Assembly (NCBI GenBank): GCA_001899175.1
Contig: MKVH01000024.1
Coordinates: forward strand, 620,001-684,000
Length of the DNA: 64,000 nt
Source of the DNA: Candidatus Kapaibacterium thiocyanatum
GTDB lineage: Bacteria > Bacteroidota > Ignavibacteria > Kapaibacteriales > Kapaibacteriaceae
Direction: 5' to 3'
Shown here: positions 44,540-53,844 of the stretch, one piece after another
Position numbering within the stretch: the first letter of the stretch is position 1
Layout: each line of letters starts with the position of its first letter
Translations under genes and position numbers: made by a program
The notes under the pieces: model-generated
What the model saw: only the letters and a program-made list of their open reading frames with translations
Database searches by the model: none
Told to the model about the DNA's origin: nothing

Positions 44540-46441
44540 ATGGCTCCTTTGGCAATCCCTGGAAGTAGGTATTCTGAAGAAATATTCTCGTTTCTCTGGA
44601 ATATCAATCGTGTCGGAGTTGAGCGGCGTTTCGACCAGGCCGTTGGAGAGGGGCGTGTCCTTTCCGCATTGTATGATCTGAATCAGGCGATTCTCGTTCG
44701 TGACGACGTCACGTCCAAAGCCCTGATGGATCGGCATTACGATCCTCTGGATAAGGGAATCATGTTCGTGGACGAACTCGTCCGCAGCAGATGGTGTGCT
44801 ACGTTTGGAAACCCATCCGACGTCGTCGTCCATCTCGATCTGGCTGAAGCTCTTGCCGAGGGAGGTCACGCACTCGTTCTCGCGGCATTGCTGCACCGCC
44901 AGGGGCACCTTGCGCGCAAGCGGAGCGAGTACGCGCGCAGTATCTCGATGCAGCTTCGCGCCGAAGCTACGTTCCAGGAACATGGATGGATCCTCGATGC
45001 GGCGTTCTGTCGTGTGGAGATCGGATCGGTTTTGTTGATCAATGGAGATGTTGCTGCCGCCACGACTGCATATCTTGCGGCCCTCGACGTCGTCGAGAAG
45101 GAGGGAAGTTCCCGTCAGACGCAAGGTATCCGTGCCAACGTAGCCGCCACCTTGCAGCGAACGGGCGATCATGGTCGTGCCAAGGTGATGCTGCGCGAAG
45201 CGCTTGCACAACCCCCTTTCGATTCGCCATCGACAGGGAGGGCGATTCTTCTTCAAAATCTGGCAGTGATGGAAAAGATCGAACAACAACACGTCGAAGC
45301 GCTCAGGTTGTATGACGAGGCGCTGGCATGTATCGACGCGACGCCGCCGACATCCCAGTTCATCAGATTGATCGTCGGCAAGGCAGAGTTGTTGGTGAGG
45401 ATAGGAAAGCACGAAGAGGCCAGGAATCTGGTGGAGAGCATCTCGATGGACGATGTCGCCTCGGCATCGGCAGTCGCGCGGGTAGAGGTCTACTCCCTGC
45501 GCGGACGCATCCATGGAGTGCTCGACTCACCGGCGGACGCGGCGCATTGGTTCGAACTTGCGAGCGCCACCGCCTACGAGCATCGCCTCTACGAGGAACG
45601 CGCCAACGTCCTCAGGGAACATCTCGTCATCATACCCGGCGACGACGAGCGCTACAGGGCGCGCCTGTTGCAGGAACTCGCCGACGTGCAGACGCAAAGA
45701 CTGGATGAAATGTCGGGATCGATCGGACGTATCGTGGACTTCCGTGCCAGCTACGAACGTCAGCTCGGACAGATCGAAGTAGAACGGCAACAGGAGAAGA
45801 CACGCGTCATCATCGAAACGCAGGATCGCGTCAGCAGATCGATCGCACGGGATCTGCACGACAGCGTCGGACAGGACCTGACCATCCTGCGCCTGCTGAT
45901 CGATCAGCTGGGCCGCGGCGAACAGTTGTCGGAACAATCCATGCAGGACGTCATGGTACGTGCCCGGGAGAAAATCGTCGAAGTGGCCAACGACGTCCGG
46001 CGTATCTCCCATGAGCTATCCAATACGGTACTGGAATCGCAGGGCCTCGCGGCGGCGATGCAGATACTTGTCCAGGACACGGCCCTGGCCGTGAATGGCC
46101 TTTCGATCAACTACGGTGCACATGGAGACATCGACACCATCCATCATGATCTCGCCCGATGCCTCTACCGGTGCGCGCAAAGCCTGCTGCAGAACGTATT
46201 GCGGCATGCCAACGCAACGGTCATCGAAATGCAGCTCATCGTCCATGAATCCACGGTCGATCTCTCGATCGAGGATAACGGTACGGGATTTGATGTCGGG
46301 ACGACCAGCAAAGGACTCGGACTCCGCGAGGTTGCTGCACGTGTGGGTACCTACGGAGGAACGCTCCATCTCGATACTACGGTTGGACACGGCACGTTCA
46401 CGCACGTGAGCGTACCATTGGCGGAAGCAACGACATACTGA
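44540..46441 (+). CDS. Soluble histidine kinase with N-terminal helical (TPR-like) repeats
   Basis: About 633 residues (ATG 44540; GTG 44531 is possible). Residues 1-400 are helical pairs resembling tetratricopeptide repeats (AALLHRQGHLARKRSEYARSISMQLRAEATF, RANVAATLQRTGDHGRAKVMLREAL, EALRLYDEALACIDATPP). A coiled coil follows, then HisKA_3 with phospho-His near 440 (SIARDLHDSVGQDLTILRLLID) and an HATPase end (SLLQNVLRHANATVIEMQL, DNGTGFDVGTTSKGLGLREVAARV). NarL-type kinase without membrane helices. The paired regulator begins 25 bases downstream. Confidence 0.88.
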   Translation: MAPLAIPGSRYSEEIFSFLWNINRVGVERRFDQAVGEGRVLSALYDLNQAILVRDDVTSKALMDRHYDPLDKGIMFVDELVRSRWCATFGNPSDVVVHLDLAEALAEGGHALVLAALLHRQGHLARKRSEYARSISMQLRAEATFQEHGWILDAAFCRVEIGSVLLINGDVAAATTAYLAALDVVEKEGSSRQTQGIRANVAATLQRTGDHGRAKVMLREALAQPPFDSPSTGRAILLQNLAVMEKIEQQHVEALRLYDEALACIDATPPTSQFIRLIVGKAELLVRIGKHEEARNLVESISMDDVASASAVARVEVYSLRGRIHGVLDSPADAAHWFELASATAYEHRLYEERANVLREHLVIIPGDDERYRARLLQELADVQTQRLDEMSGSIGRIVDFRASYERQLGQIEVERQQEKTRVIIETQDRVSRSIARDLHDSVGQDLTILRLLIDQLGRGEQLSEQSMQDVMVRAREKIVEVANDVRRISHELSNTVLESQGLAAAMQILVQDTALAVNGLSINYGAHGDIDTIHHDLARCLYRCAQSLLQNVLRHANATVIEMQLIVHESTVDLSIEDNGTGFDVGTTSKGLGLREVAARVGTYGGTLHLDTTVGHGTFTHVSVPLAEATTY

Positions 46442-46466
46442 ACACATAGCCTGGAGCAAGCCGAAC

Positions 46467-47120
46467 ATGACGACAAGCAATCCGATCCGCGTCTACATGG
46501 TCGATGACCATCGCAGTGTCCTTGAGGGTATCAAGGCCGCATTGCTGCTGACGTCGGACATCCATATCGTGGGATCCGCCACCGATTCCGTGGCCGCCCT
46601 CGAAGAGATCGGTCAGCGTCGGAACGAGATCGACATCGTCCTGTCCGATGTCGGTATGCCTGTCATGGATGGTATCGAGTTGTGTCGCAAACTGAAATCG
46701 GGCGGCACGCTTCCCTATGTGATCCTTCTTACACAATACAGTGAAGCGGAAGTACGTTTTCGCGCCGTTCGGGCCGATGCCGACGGTTACGTCCTGAAGG
46801 TCGCGGGAATCGACGAAATCCTCGCCTGCCTCCGCAACGTCATGAACGGTTCCTTCGCCCAGTTCGAGCGTTCCTATTATCAGCCCACCATCAGCAATCG
46901 CCGTCTCGGCCTGACCGAAACCGAACTCAAGATCCTGAAGATGATTGTCTACGACGAACTGACGTCGCGGGAGATCGCCGAGCAACTGTTCCGCAGCATT
47001 CACACCATCGAACAGCACCGCAAAGCCATCATGGCCAAGCTCGGCATCAATTCCACGATCGGCCTCGTGAAGTACGCTTACGCCATAGGCCTCTACAATC
47101 CGGATTCCGAGAACATCTGA
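46467..47120 (+). CDS. NarL/LuxR-family response regulator, partner of the upstream kinase
   Basis: 217 residues. Receiver: VDDH acidic pair, phospho-Asp in IVLSDVGMPVMDG (near 59), Lys in YVLKVAG. C-terminal LuxR HTH: LTETELKILKMIVYDELTSREIAEQLFRSIHTIEQHRKAIMAKLG. All key residues are intact, unlike the decayed relative at 4338-4985. Targets unknown. The gene is 25 bases after the kinase and likely cotranscribed. Confidence 0.92.
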   Translation: MTTSNPIRVYMVDDHRSVLEGIKAALLLTSDIHIVGSATDSVAALEEIGQRRNEIDIVLSDVGMPVMDGIELCRKLKSGGTLPYVILLTQYSEAEVRFRAVRADADGYVLKVAGIDEILACLRNVMNGSFAQFERSYYQPTISNRRLGLTETELKILKMIVYDELTSREIAEQLFRSIHTIEQHRKAIMAKLGINSTIGLVKYAYAIGLYNPDSENI

Positions 47121-47318
47121 TCCCCTGAACATGGTATTTCCGTGGCGCTCCCCGGTTGGCGGGATGCCTGGCTCCATGGAAAGTAGGAAGTTCGTACCCA
47201 TGCAATGCAGGTTCATGGAGTAGCGTAGTGCTGTGCTGGAACCGCGGTACGTGTATGGTCCAGCGCAGCTACTCCTCCGATCCCGGGCAAGGATCATGCA
47301 CTCTTATCAGAGGTGTTC

Positions 47319-47651
47319 ATGTATACGACCGTTCACGTCCAGTTCTCGAAAGACATCGACCTCAATCATTTCAAGATTATCGACATCACGTCGACGGGCG
47401 ATGAAATGGAGATCAATGATCAACTGGAAGTGCGTATGGGAACAGCCGAAGGTGTGCGTGGTGCCTGGCTTCGTGACCTGCATGCCCAGGTCATCCTCAG
47501 GTTTTCCGCCGCTGGCGGCCGCGCCGGAGAGGAGGCGCAGCTCGTCGTCGAATTCGATCGCGCGACGGGAACGAAACGTCACGTCATCGAGATGCAGTTC
47601 GATGATCGGGGCTATTGTTCCACAGGCAGCATGGTATTGCCGACGAGCTGA
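47319..47651 (+). CDS. Small hypothetical protein
   Basis: 110 residues from ATG 47319 with AGAGG upstream (GTG 47313 is an alternative). Beta-rich, acidic: VHVQFSKDIDLNHFKIIDITSTGDEMEIN, VILRFSAAGGRAGEEAQLVVEFDRATGTKRHVIEMQFDDRG. No signal peptide or membrane helix. Not recognised. It converges with the Nramp gene, 25 bases apart. A longer antisense frame looks like a shadow. Confidence 0.55.
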   Translation: MYTTVHVQFSKDIDLNHFKIIDITSTGDEMEINDQLEVRMGTAEGVRGAWLRDLHAQVILRFSAAGGRAGEEAQLVVEFDRATGTKRHVIEMQFDDRGYCSTGSMVLPTS

Positions 47652-47676
47652 ACGATGATCGTGATGTGGGATGGGC

Positions 47677-49548
47677 TCAGACCACCAGCATCGGGATCGA
47701 AATCTTGTGCCGGATGGCGTCGATCGTCGCACCATGGACGATGTCGCTGATGCCGGAGTGACCATGCCCTGCCATGACGAGCAGATCGGCGCCGCTTTCC
47801 GCGACCTGCCCGACCAGGACCTTGCGGGGCTCACCGTGACATATCCGTACTTCCGCACTGCGTCCGGTCCGACGTATCTCATCGGCGTAGCGCTCCAGAC
47901 GTGTACGGTCAGCGCTCGTCTCCCTGTCGTAGGCCTCTTCACCCATGACCAGTGCGCCCGGTGTCTCCACGGCATGGAACAGGATGATCGTACTGCCGGT
48001 GTCTCCCATCGAAACGGCTGCACGGAGCGCATTCTCGTCCACATCCGAGAAATCGACCGTCACGGCGATGCGGGAATAGCGTATGTCGACGTTCAGATCC
48101 ATCGCGCCATGCTGCTCCTTGTGCGGCATGAGAATGTGTCGTCTGCGATGTGTGCGTAAGGGCATGACGGTGGCATAGACGAGGATTGCGACGAAGAACA
48201 GGCAGGCGGGTACGACCGTCAGCCAATAGATGTAGGGTGTTGCACTCGATTCCATCCATCCGGCGATCTCCGCGTAGACGAGGCGGCCGTTCAGACCGAT
48301 GATGACGAAGGCACTCAACCACGCGAGGAACCTCACGATTCGCCCAATGGCGAATTCCCCCATCTCCCGGCGGTCGCTGACGAAATGGATGAGGGGAATG
48401 ATGGCGAAGCCCAACTGCAGACTGAGGATCACCTGCGACAGTACCAGAAGCTCGCCGACGGCTTCTTCTCCAGCCACGAGAATGACGATGACGGCAGGAA
48501 TGATGGCGATGGCACGTGTAACGATGCGGCGCAGCCAGGGGCGCAGGCGCAGCCCCAGATATCCCTCCATGACGACCTGACCGGCAAGCGTCCCCGTGAC
48601 GGTACTGCTTTGTCCCGCCGCGATCAGTGCCACGGCGAAGAGAATGGGTGCGATGTCGCTGCCGAGCAGTGGAGCCAGAAGCTTATGGGCGTCCTGGATC
48701 TCCGTGACGTCATGCAGTCCGCGCGTATAGAACGCCGAGGCCGCGACCACCAGGATGGCAGCATTGACGAAGAGTGCCAGGTTCAGGGCCACGGCCGAGT
48801 CGATGACGTTGAACTTCAACGCTTCGAGGATACCGCGTCGGTCGCGCGAGAACAGGCGGGTCTGTACGAGGGCGGAGTGGAGATAGAGGTTGTGCGGCAT
48901 GACCGTCGCACCGATGATTCCGATGGCGATATAGAGGGCCTCGGTATTCGGAATGCGTGGAACCAGTCCCGTTACCAGCGTCCCCGCATCGGGTTTCGAC
49001 ATGATGACCTGGGAAAGAAAGGCCAGGCCGATGATGGTGATGAGGCCGAGGACGATGGCTTCCAGTCTGCGCACGTTTCCGCGCATGATGGCCATCAGGA
49101 TGAACGTGTCGAGCAGCGTGATGACGACACCCCAGAGAAGAGGGATGCCGAAGAGGAGTTGCAGGCCGATGGCCATACCGAGAACCTCGGCCAGGTCGCA
49201 GGCCGCGATGGCGAGTTCGGCCAGGCCATAGAGGACGAAATTGACGAAGGGCGGATAGGTCTGTCGCGAAGCCTGCGCAAGGTCCATGCGACGTACGAGA
49301 CCGAGCCGGGAACTGAGGCTCTGCAGCAGCAATGCAATGAGATTGGACAGGACGAGCACCCACAACAGCGTATAGCCGAACTTGCTGCCCCCGGCGATGT
49401 CCGTTGCCCAGTTGCCCGGATCCATGTAGCCGACGGCGACGAGATATGCCGGCCCCATGAAGGCCAGCAACCTGCGGAAGAAGCCATTGCGGCTGCGCGT
49501 ATCGACGCTCTGATGTACTTCCTCGAGGGACGGACTAGGGTGTTTCAT
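47677..49548 (-). CDS. mntH: Nramp-family divalent metal transporter fused to a UspA domain
   Basis: 623 residues. Residues 1-460 are an Nramp transporter: AVGYMDPGNWATDIAGGS holds the metal-binding Asp-Pro-Gly-Asn motif, and GATVMPHNLYLHSALVQTR holds the Met-Pro-His-Asn motif; about 11 membrane segments. From about 480 a universal stress domain follows (YSRIAVTVDFSDVDENALRAAV ... LLVMAGHGHSGISDIVHGATID), with a G-2x-G-9x-G-type nucleotide loop. It imports Mn2+ or Fe2+; the Usp part may sense ATP. A TTAGAC palindrome lies just upstream. Confidence 0.9.
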   Translation of the reverse strand: MKHPSPSLEEVHQSVDTRSRNGFFRRLLAFMGPAYLVAVGYMDPGNWATDIAGGSKFGYTLLWVLVLSNLIALLLQSLSSRLGLVRRMDLAQASRQTYPPFVNFVLYGLAELAIAACDLAEVLGMAIGLQLLFGIPLLWGVVITLLDTFILMAIMRGNVRRLEAIVLGLITIIGLAFLSQVIMSKPDAGTLVTGLVPRIPNTEALYIAIGIIGATVMPHNLYLHSALVQTRLFSRDRRGILEALKFNVIDSAVALNLALFVNAAILVVAASAFYTRGLHDVTEIQDAHKLLAPLLGSDIAPILFAVALIAAGQSSTVTGTLAGQVVMEGYLGLRLRPWLRRIVTRAIAIIPAVIVILVAGEEAVGELLVLSQVILSLQLGFAIIPLIHFVSDRREMGEFAIGRIVRFLAWLSAFVIIGLNGRLVYAEIAGWMESSATPYIYWLTVVPACLFFVAILVYATVMPLRTHRRRHILMPHKEQHGAMDLNVDIRYSRIAVTVDFSDVDENALRAAVSMGDTGSTIILFHAVETPGALVMGEEAYDRETSADRTRLERYADEIRRTGRSAEVRICHGEPRKVLVGQVAESGADLLVMAGHGHSGISDIVHGATIDAIRHKISIPMLVV

Positions 49549-49562
49549 GTCGTAAAAATAAT

Positions 49563-49576
49563 TTAGACATGACTAA
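49563..49576. promoter_or_regulatory. Palindromic operator upstream of the Nramp gene
   Basis: TTAGACATGACTAA, six of seven pairs, 14 bases upstream of the Nramp start. With preceding bases it contains AATTTAGAC (49560-49568), the same 9-mer as in the heme-operon operator (reverse strand 21238-21246). It resembles MntR/DtxR-type sites; binding not shown. Confidence 0.45.
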
Positions 49577-49580
49577 TCTA

Positions 49581-50004
49581 GTGAAATCGTCACTGAGTAC
49601 AAGAATAACACGTCAGAACCCTATGTCGCCGTGGAATACGTCATCCCTACCCGTCTCGAGTTCTGGAGGTGGGGTAACGGGACGAACCCGACCGGATGGA
49701 GCGAGCCGCAGGACGACCGCGATTCCGGCATCGATGGCGATAGGGAAGAGCCGGAGGATGCGATGGAGTTGAGCGACACGGACGGCATCATCGGTACACC
49801 GCCGGAGAAGGCAGCCCCCGATGACCGGGCCGGGCATGGTGGTGGTAGCGCCCCCGCCTATGTCGAGGCCGATGAGGGGAAGGATACTGCCGGACCGCAC
49901 GGTCCGGGTACGTGGAACACGTATGGCGATGGGCGGATGGAATCCGATGAACTGACACGTGGAATGCCGAGATTTGCGTCGTGAAGAACGTATGGAACGA
50001 GCGA
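49581..50004. other. Region without a supported gene
   Basis: About 420 bases. Open frames exist on both strands (plus 49631-49984, minus 49613-49900), but both have unnatural composition and neither has a ribosome site I trust. The minus frame is Gly/Ile/Leu-rich (LPLIGLDIGGGATTTMPG) and could be a decayed fragment. The upstream control region of the Nramp gene occupies its left end. No hairpin terminator or repeat was found. Confidence 0.3.
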
Positions 50005-50781
50005 ATGACGACTACCATGAAAAGACTGCTTCCTGAAGTAGAGGCCCTGCATGTGAATCGTGTGCTCGCCGCCGAGAGGAAGAGCAGCACGATGCCCGTG
50101 ATCGTCGATACGGATGCAGGACCGTACTTCGTCAAGCTTCACGGAACGGCACAGGGAAAGTCGGCCCTCGTCGCGGAAATCATCGTTGCCGAGCTTGCCG
50201 AAGCGCTCGACCTCGATGTTCCGGAACGCAGGCTCATCATGCTGGGACATGACGTCGTCAGCGACGACAAGAACGACGAGCTCGCAGATCTGCTGAATGC
50301 GAGCCGCGGTCTCAATCTCGGATTCCACTACATGAAGGGTGCCCGGGATATCCGTCCCGACGACATTCCCTCGATCGATGAAGATATAGCGTCGCGCATC
50401 GTATGGCTCGATGCCCTGGTGATGAACATGGATCGTACGGCTCGCAATCCGAATCTTCTGCTGTGGATGAAGAAGCTCTGGTTGATCGATCACGGTGCGT
50501 CGCTGCCGTTCCAGTACAACTGGAATAACGTGACGGAAGAGTCGCCGCGCCGCCGTGCTCCGGAGCACCATGTGCTGGAATCGCGGGCGAAGCGTGTACG
50601 TGAGTGGGACCCGATCCTTGCGCAGACTCTCACCCGTGATGTCCTGATCCATGCCGTCGACTGCGTACCCGACGAGTTCCTGAACCACGATACCGACGAT
50701 GTAACGAGACGTCGAGCGGCCTACGTTGCCTATCTCTGGAAGCGCCTGAAGGATCCACGGCCGTTCATTCACCAAGCGTAG
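50005..50781 (+). CDS. HipA-like kinase-fold protein
   Basis: 258 residues from ATG 50005 (MTTTMKRLLPEVEALHVNRVL); ATG 50017 and GTG 49981 are alternatives. HipA-like kinase features: VDTDAGPYFVKLHGTAQGKSALVAEIIVAELAEAL (nucleotide loop and Lys), VWLDALVMNMDRTARNPNLLLW (catalytic loop Asp and Asn) and LWLIDHGASLPF (metal Asp). No HipB-like antitoxin gene is adjacent, so it is not an ordinary hipBA toxin pair. Possibly a solitary housekeeping member of the family. Confidence 0.8.
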   Translation: MTTTMKRLLPEVEALHVNRVLAAERKSSTMPVIVDTDAGPYFVKLHGTAQGKSALVAEIIVAELAEALDLDVPERRLIMLGHDVVSDDKNDELADLLNASRGLNLGFHYMKGARDIRPDDIPSIDEDIASRIVWLDALVMNMDRTARNPNLLLWMKKLWLIDHGASLPFQYNWNNVTEESPRRRAPEHHVLESRAKRVREWDPILAQTLTRDVLIHAVDCVPDEFLNHDTDDVTRRRAAYVAYLWKRLKDPRPFIHQA

Positions 50782-50928
50782 TATCCGACCGGACTGGACG
50801 TCGATGTACGAACACGTTCCGCAGTTCTGATGGCTGCGATGGTAACGGCGCTGATTACCTGTGCGGTATACTATGGAAGCATCGTATTCCGAATCTCATC
50901 GCCGGGTCGTACGGAGGCGGTATCGGCG

Positions 50929-52296
50929 TCAGAAGCTGATCTGGTACTGAAGAACGACCTGGTTCTTCCGCTCGCCACGGACGATCGTTTCCTGCCGTTC
51001 ACCCGCTCCGTTGGCAAGAAGTCCGAAGGTCGGTCTGTTCTCCAGGTCGACGGATACCCGGGCCCGTATACCGTCGATGAGCAGTGATGCACCCAGACGA
51101 TAGACGTCCACCGTACTGCCGAGGCGGTCGTAGTTGCCGAAGAAGGCGCTGACGTACGGCATGATGCCGGCCTCGCCGATGATCTTCGGAAACAGTACTC
51201 CACAATGACCGTAGACGACCGTACCGGTACCGTAGATCGGATAGGCGTTACCGTATGTAGCGCCCACGTTAGGGATCGGTTGCAACGTGGAACCCGACTG
51301 TGGCGCGGTACCCGTCCCCGGGTTCATGATGCCGTTGTATCGAAGATGGTTCTTGCCGTAGTTGTTGCGGAAGACACCCGCATAGGCGCTGAGTGTCGTA
51401 CCTGACGCATCGATCGGCGCATCGTACAGGGATTCCACGGCGATGAGGAGCAGATCATCGTAGACCGTATCGGCACCGGCCGTACGCCACATCGCATTCG
51501 GCTGATGCATCACGCCCGCTGCGACGTTGAAGACCTTGCGTGTGCCGAAGTACGATCCGGCCATATTGGCGATGGTATGAGGTTCATGATCACGGAACTG
51601 CCAGATCACGTAGGCCTGTTTCTGCAGGTGATGTCCCTGTTGCGCGAACGTCGCGGTGGCATTGATGGCTGGCTGCGGACTTCCCGTCGACGTGACGGGG
51701 AAGGGGTCGGACAATGCGAGGCGGTAGTCGATCGGACCGATCTGTCCACGTGCAGTCATGCTGAGTTTCCGTCCGAAGACATCGATCTGTTCCACCGTCG
51801 CCTGGCCGAAGACGGGAATGTCGGTCGTGGCGATGGCGATCACCGCAGGCTGCGAGAATCGCGAGAGGCCATTGACGAAGGTCAGCCCCATGCCGAGCTT
51901 GAGTTCGTTACGTTCCGACACACGATACTCTCCGAAGACGTCGTGGAAGAAAGCCTGAAGCCTGCGATTTCCTCCGATGGCGAAGTTCGTGTTGTAGTTG
52001 TTGAAGCCGTAGTGGAGGAAGAGGGATGCTCTCTCCGTGATCTGGGCGTAGCACTGGATCCGTGCCCTGCGGATGCCGATGTCGAACGTGGTGGCAGCGG
52101 GCTCTCCCTGTTGCACCGTTCCCGGATTGCTCTCGTTGTATCGTGCCCAGAACTGCGCCATCATCGAGAGCTTGACGTACTGGCTGCTGTCGTCACTCAG
52201 ATTCCATCGCAGGTCCTGGGCCGACAGGCCGATGGACGCGACGAAACAAAGGACGACGAGGAGAGGCGGGGTATTTCGCTGCAGGCAGGCATTCAT
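50929..52296 (-). CDS. Outer-membrane porin
   Basis: 455 residues from ATG 52296 (MNACLQRNTPPLLVVLCFVASIGLSAQ signal peptide); the frame upstream is leader. Beta strands throughout; FDIGIRRARIQCYAQITERASLFLHYGFNNYN resembles the start of phosphate-selective porin (OprO/OprP-like) barrels, and the C-terminus NQVVLQYQISF ends in Phe. It probably forms a diffusion channel. Its substrate is unknown; the neighbours give no strong hint. Confidence 0.78.
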   Translation of the reverse strand: MNACLQRNTPPLLVVLCFVASIGLSAQDLRWNLSDDSSQYVKLSMMAQFWARYNESNPGTVQQGEPAATTFDIGIRRARIQCYAQITERASLFLHYGFNNYNTNFAIGGNRRLQAFFHDVFGEYRVSERNELKLGMGLTFVNGLSRFSQPAVIAIATTDIPVFGQATVEQIDVFGRKLSMTARGQIGPIDYRLALSDPFPVTSTGSPQPAINATATFAQQGHHLQKQAYVIWQFRDHEPHTIANMAGSYFGTRKVFNVAAGVMHQPNAMWRTAGADTVYDDLLLIAVESLYDAPIDASGTTLSAYAGVFRNNYGKNHLRYNGIMNPGTGTAPQSGSTLQPIPNVGATYGNAYPIYGTGTVVYGHCGVLFPKIIGEAGIMPYVSAFFGNYDRLGSTVDVYRLGASLLIDGIRARVSVDLENRPTFGLLANGAGERQETIVRGERKNQVVLQYQISF

Positions 52297-52442
52297 GCTG
52301 CCGAAGTTATGGAAATAGGACACTATGTTCGGTCCCGGAAGAGCGATAATCATGGTTCGGATACGTCGAAGGACCGGATTCGTATATTGACGACTTGACG
52401 TCGGGCCATGACGTCGCACCAACCACATACTGTGAGCTGATC

Positions 52443-52859
52443 ATGGGGAAGAAGCACTATGTCGCAGTGATGATCGCATTGCTCGTCGTCGTTGCGAAGG
52501 CCTTCGCAGGGGATACCGGTGACGTCACCGTGGAACAGGCGCGGAAGATGATCGACAGGAAGAACGTCATCGTCCTCGACGTGCGCAAGGCCGATGAATA
52601 TGCAGCTGGACATCTCGCCAATGCCGTATGGATCGACTTCTATTCGGACAAGTTCGAGAGCAGGGTGAAGAAGCTCAGCAGGAAGAAACAGATCGTCGTC
52701 TACTGTGCAACCGGACGCAGGAGTGCAGCGACGCTGGAAATGATGAAGAAGAACGGTTTTACCAATGCCCATGACATGCTCGGTGGATACAAGGCATGGG
52801 CGGAGAAAGGTCAACCCGTCGTCATTCCGAAATCCTCTGGCGGCAGGAAAGGCAAGTAA
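52443..52859 (+). CDS. Exported single-domain rhodanese
   Basis: 138 residues from ATG 52443 (MGKKHYVAVMIALLVVVAKAFA signal peptide). Rhodanese fold: VEQARKMIDRKNVIVLDVRKADEYAAGHLANAVWIDF and the active Cys in IVVYCATGRRS, then MLGGYKAWAEKG. A periplasmic sulfurtransferase. The sterol-desaturase-family gene follows after 20 bases, and a TsdA-like cytochrome gene comes next; sulfur chemistry may connect the first and third. Confidence 0.9.
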   Translation: MGKKHYVAVMIALLVVVAKAFAGDTGDVTVEQARKMIDRKNVIVLDVRKADEYAAGHLANAVWIDFYSDKFESRVKKLSRKKQIVVYCATGRRSAATLEMMKKNGFTNAHDMLGGYKAWAEKGQPVVIPKSSGGRKGK

Positions 52860-52879
52860 TCCTACGGATCGAAGCGCAC

Positions 52880-53761
52880 ATGACAGAGATCGTCGATATC
52901 GTCGTCAATGCCTATCTGGGATACGCGAACTACCTGTGGTATGAGATCACGACGCCATCGTGGAACAACTACTTCTACTGGCTGATTGGCGTCTCGCTCG
53001 TCGTCTGGGGCCTGGAAATCGTCGTTCCATGGCGGAAGAAGCAGGCAATCGTCCGCAAGGACTTCTGGCTCGACGCCTGGTACATGTTCTTCAACTTCTT
53101 CGTCTTTTCCCTGATCGGCTATGCCGCCATTTCGAACGTCGTCGTCTATTTCGTTCGCTCGGGTGCCGCATCGCTGCTCGGAATCAACGAATTCGACATC
53201 ATCGACGTGCGCGGTTTGCCGTGGTGGTCGCAGCTTCTCATCCTGTTCGTCGTAAGGGACTTCATCCAATGGAATGTCCATCGACTTCTCCATGCGGTGC
53301 CCTGGCTATGGCGGTTCCACATGGTACACCATAGCGTCGAGCAGATGGGATTCGCGGCCCATCTGCGATTCCACTGGATGGAAACCGTCGTCTATCGCGT
53401 GCTGGAGTATCTTCCGCTCGCATTGATCGGCTTCGGACTGAAGGACTTCTTCGCGGTCCATATCTTCGCCCTGGCCATCGGCCATCTCAACCATGCGAAT
53501 CTTTCCCTTCCGATAGGACCTCTGAAGTACATCTTCAACTCGCCGCAGATGCATATCTGGCATCATGCGAAAGAGCTTCCGCACGACGTGAAGGGCGTGA
53601 ACTACGGCCTCTCGCTTTCCTTGTGGGACTACCTGTTCGGAACGGCGTATATCCCGGTGAACGGCCGGGACATTCCGCTCGGCTTCGACGGCGTGGAGCG
53701 ATATCCGGACAGCTTCCTCGGACAGATCGTCGAACCGTTCCGCCGCCGGAAAAATATCTGA
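52880..53761 (+). CDS. Sterol desaturase / fatty-acid hydroxylase superfamily protein
   Basis: 293 residues from ATG 52880; the open frame extends 28 codons upstream into the rhodanese end. Several membrane helices. The His boxes HRLLHAVPWLWRFHMVHH and HIWHH, with HLNHANLS between, are those of the diiron hydroxylase superfamily. It oxidises a lipid or isoprenoid substrate in the membrane; which one cannot be told. Confidence 0.88.
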   Translation: MTEIVDIVVNAYLGYANYLWYEITTPSWNNYFYWLIGVSLVVWGLEIVVPWRKKQAIVRKDFWLDAWYMFFNFFVFSLIGYAAISNVVVYFVRSGAASLLGINEFDIIDVRGLPWWSQLLILFVVRDFIQWNVHRLLHAVPWLWRFHMVHHSVEQMGFAAHLRFHWMETVVYRVLEYLPLALIGFGLKDFFAVHIFALAIGHLNHANLSLPIGPLKYIFNSPQMHIWHHAKELPHDVKGVNYGLSLSLWDYLFGTAYIPVNGRDIPLGFDGVERYPDSFLGQIVEPFRRRKNI

Positions 53762-53844
53762 AGGTGAAACCAAAATCATGGTCGTGGGTTATTGATCCTG
53801 CACAGGGGAGCAGAGTATAACCAACGTCAAGGGCAGGACGATTC

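Noticed and set aside
44444-45514. N-terminal extension of the minus-strand frame over the kinase gene
   Set aside because: It is the shadow of the kinase repeats; only the last 99 codons lie outside the kinase and are kept as a low-confidence gene.
48385-49566. 393-codon plus-strand frame opposite the Nramp gene
   Set aside because: Complement of the Nramp gene, highly charged text, no family.
49631-49984. 117-codon plus-strand frame and overlapping 95-codon minus-strand frame
   Set aside because: Neither has convincing composition, a ribosome site or any recognisable motif.
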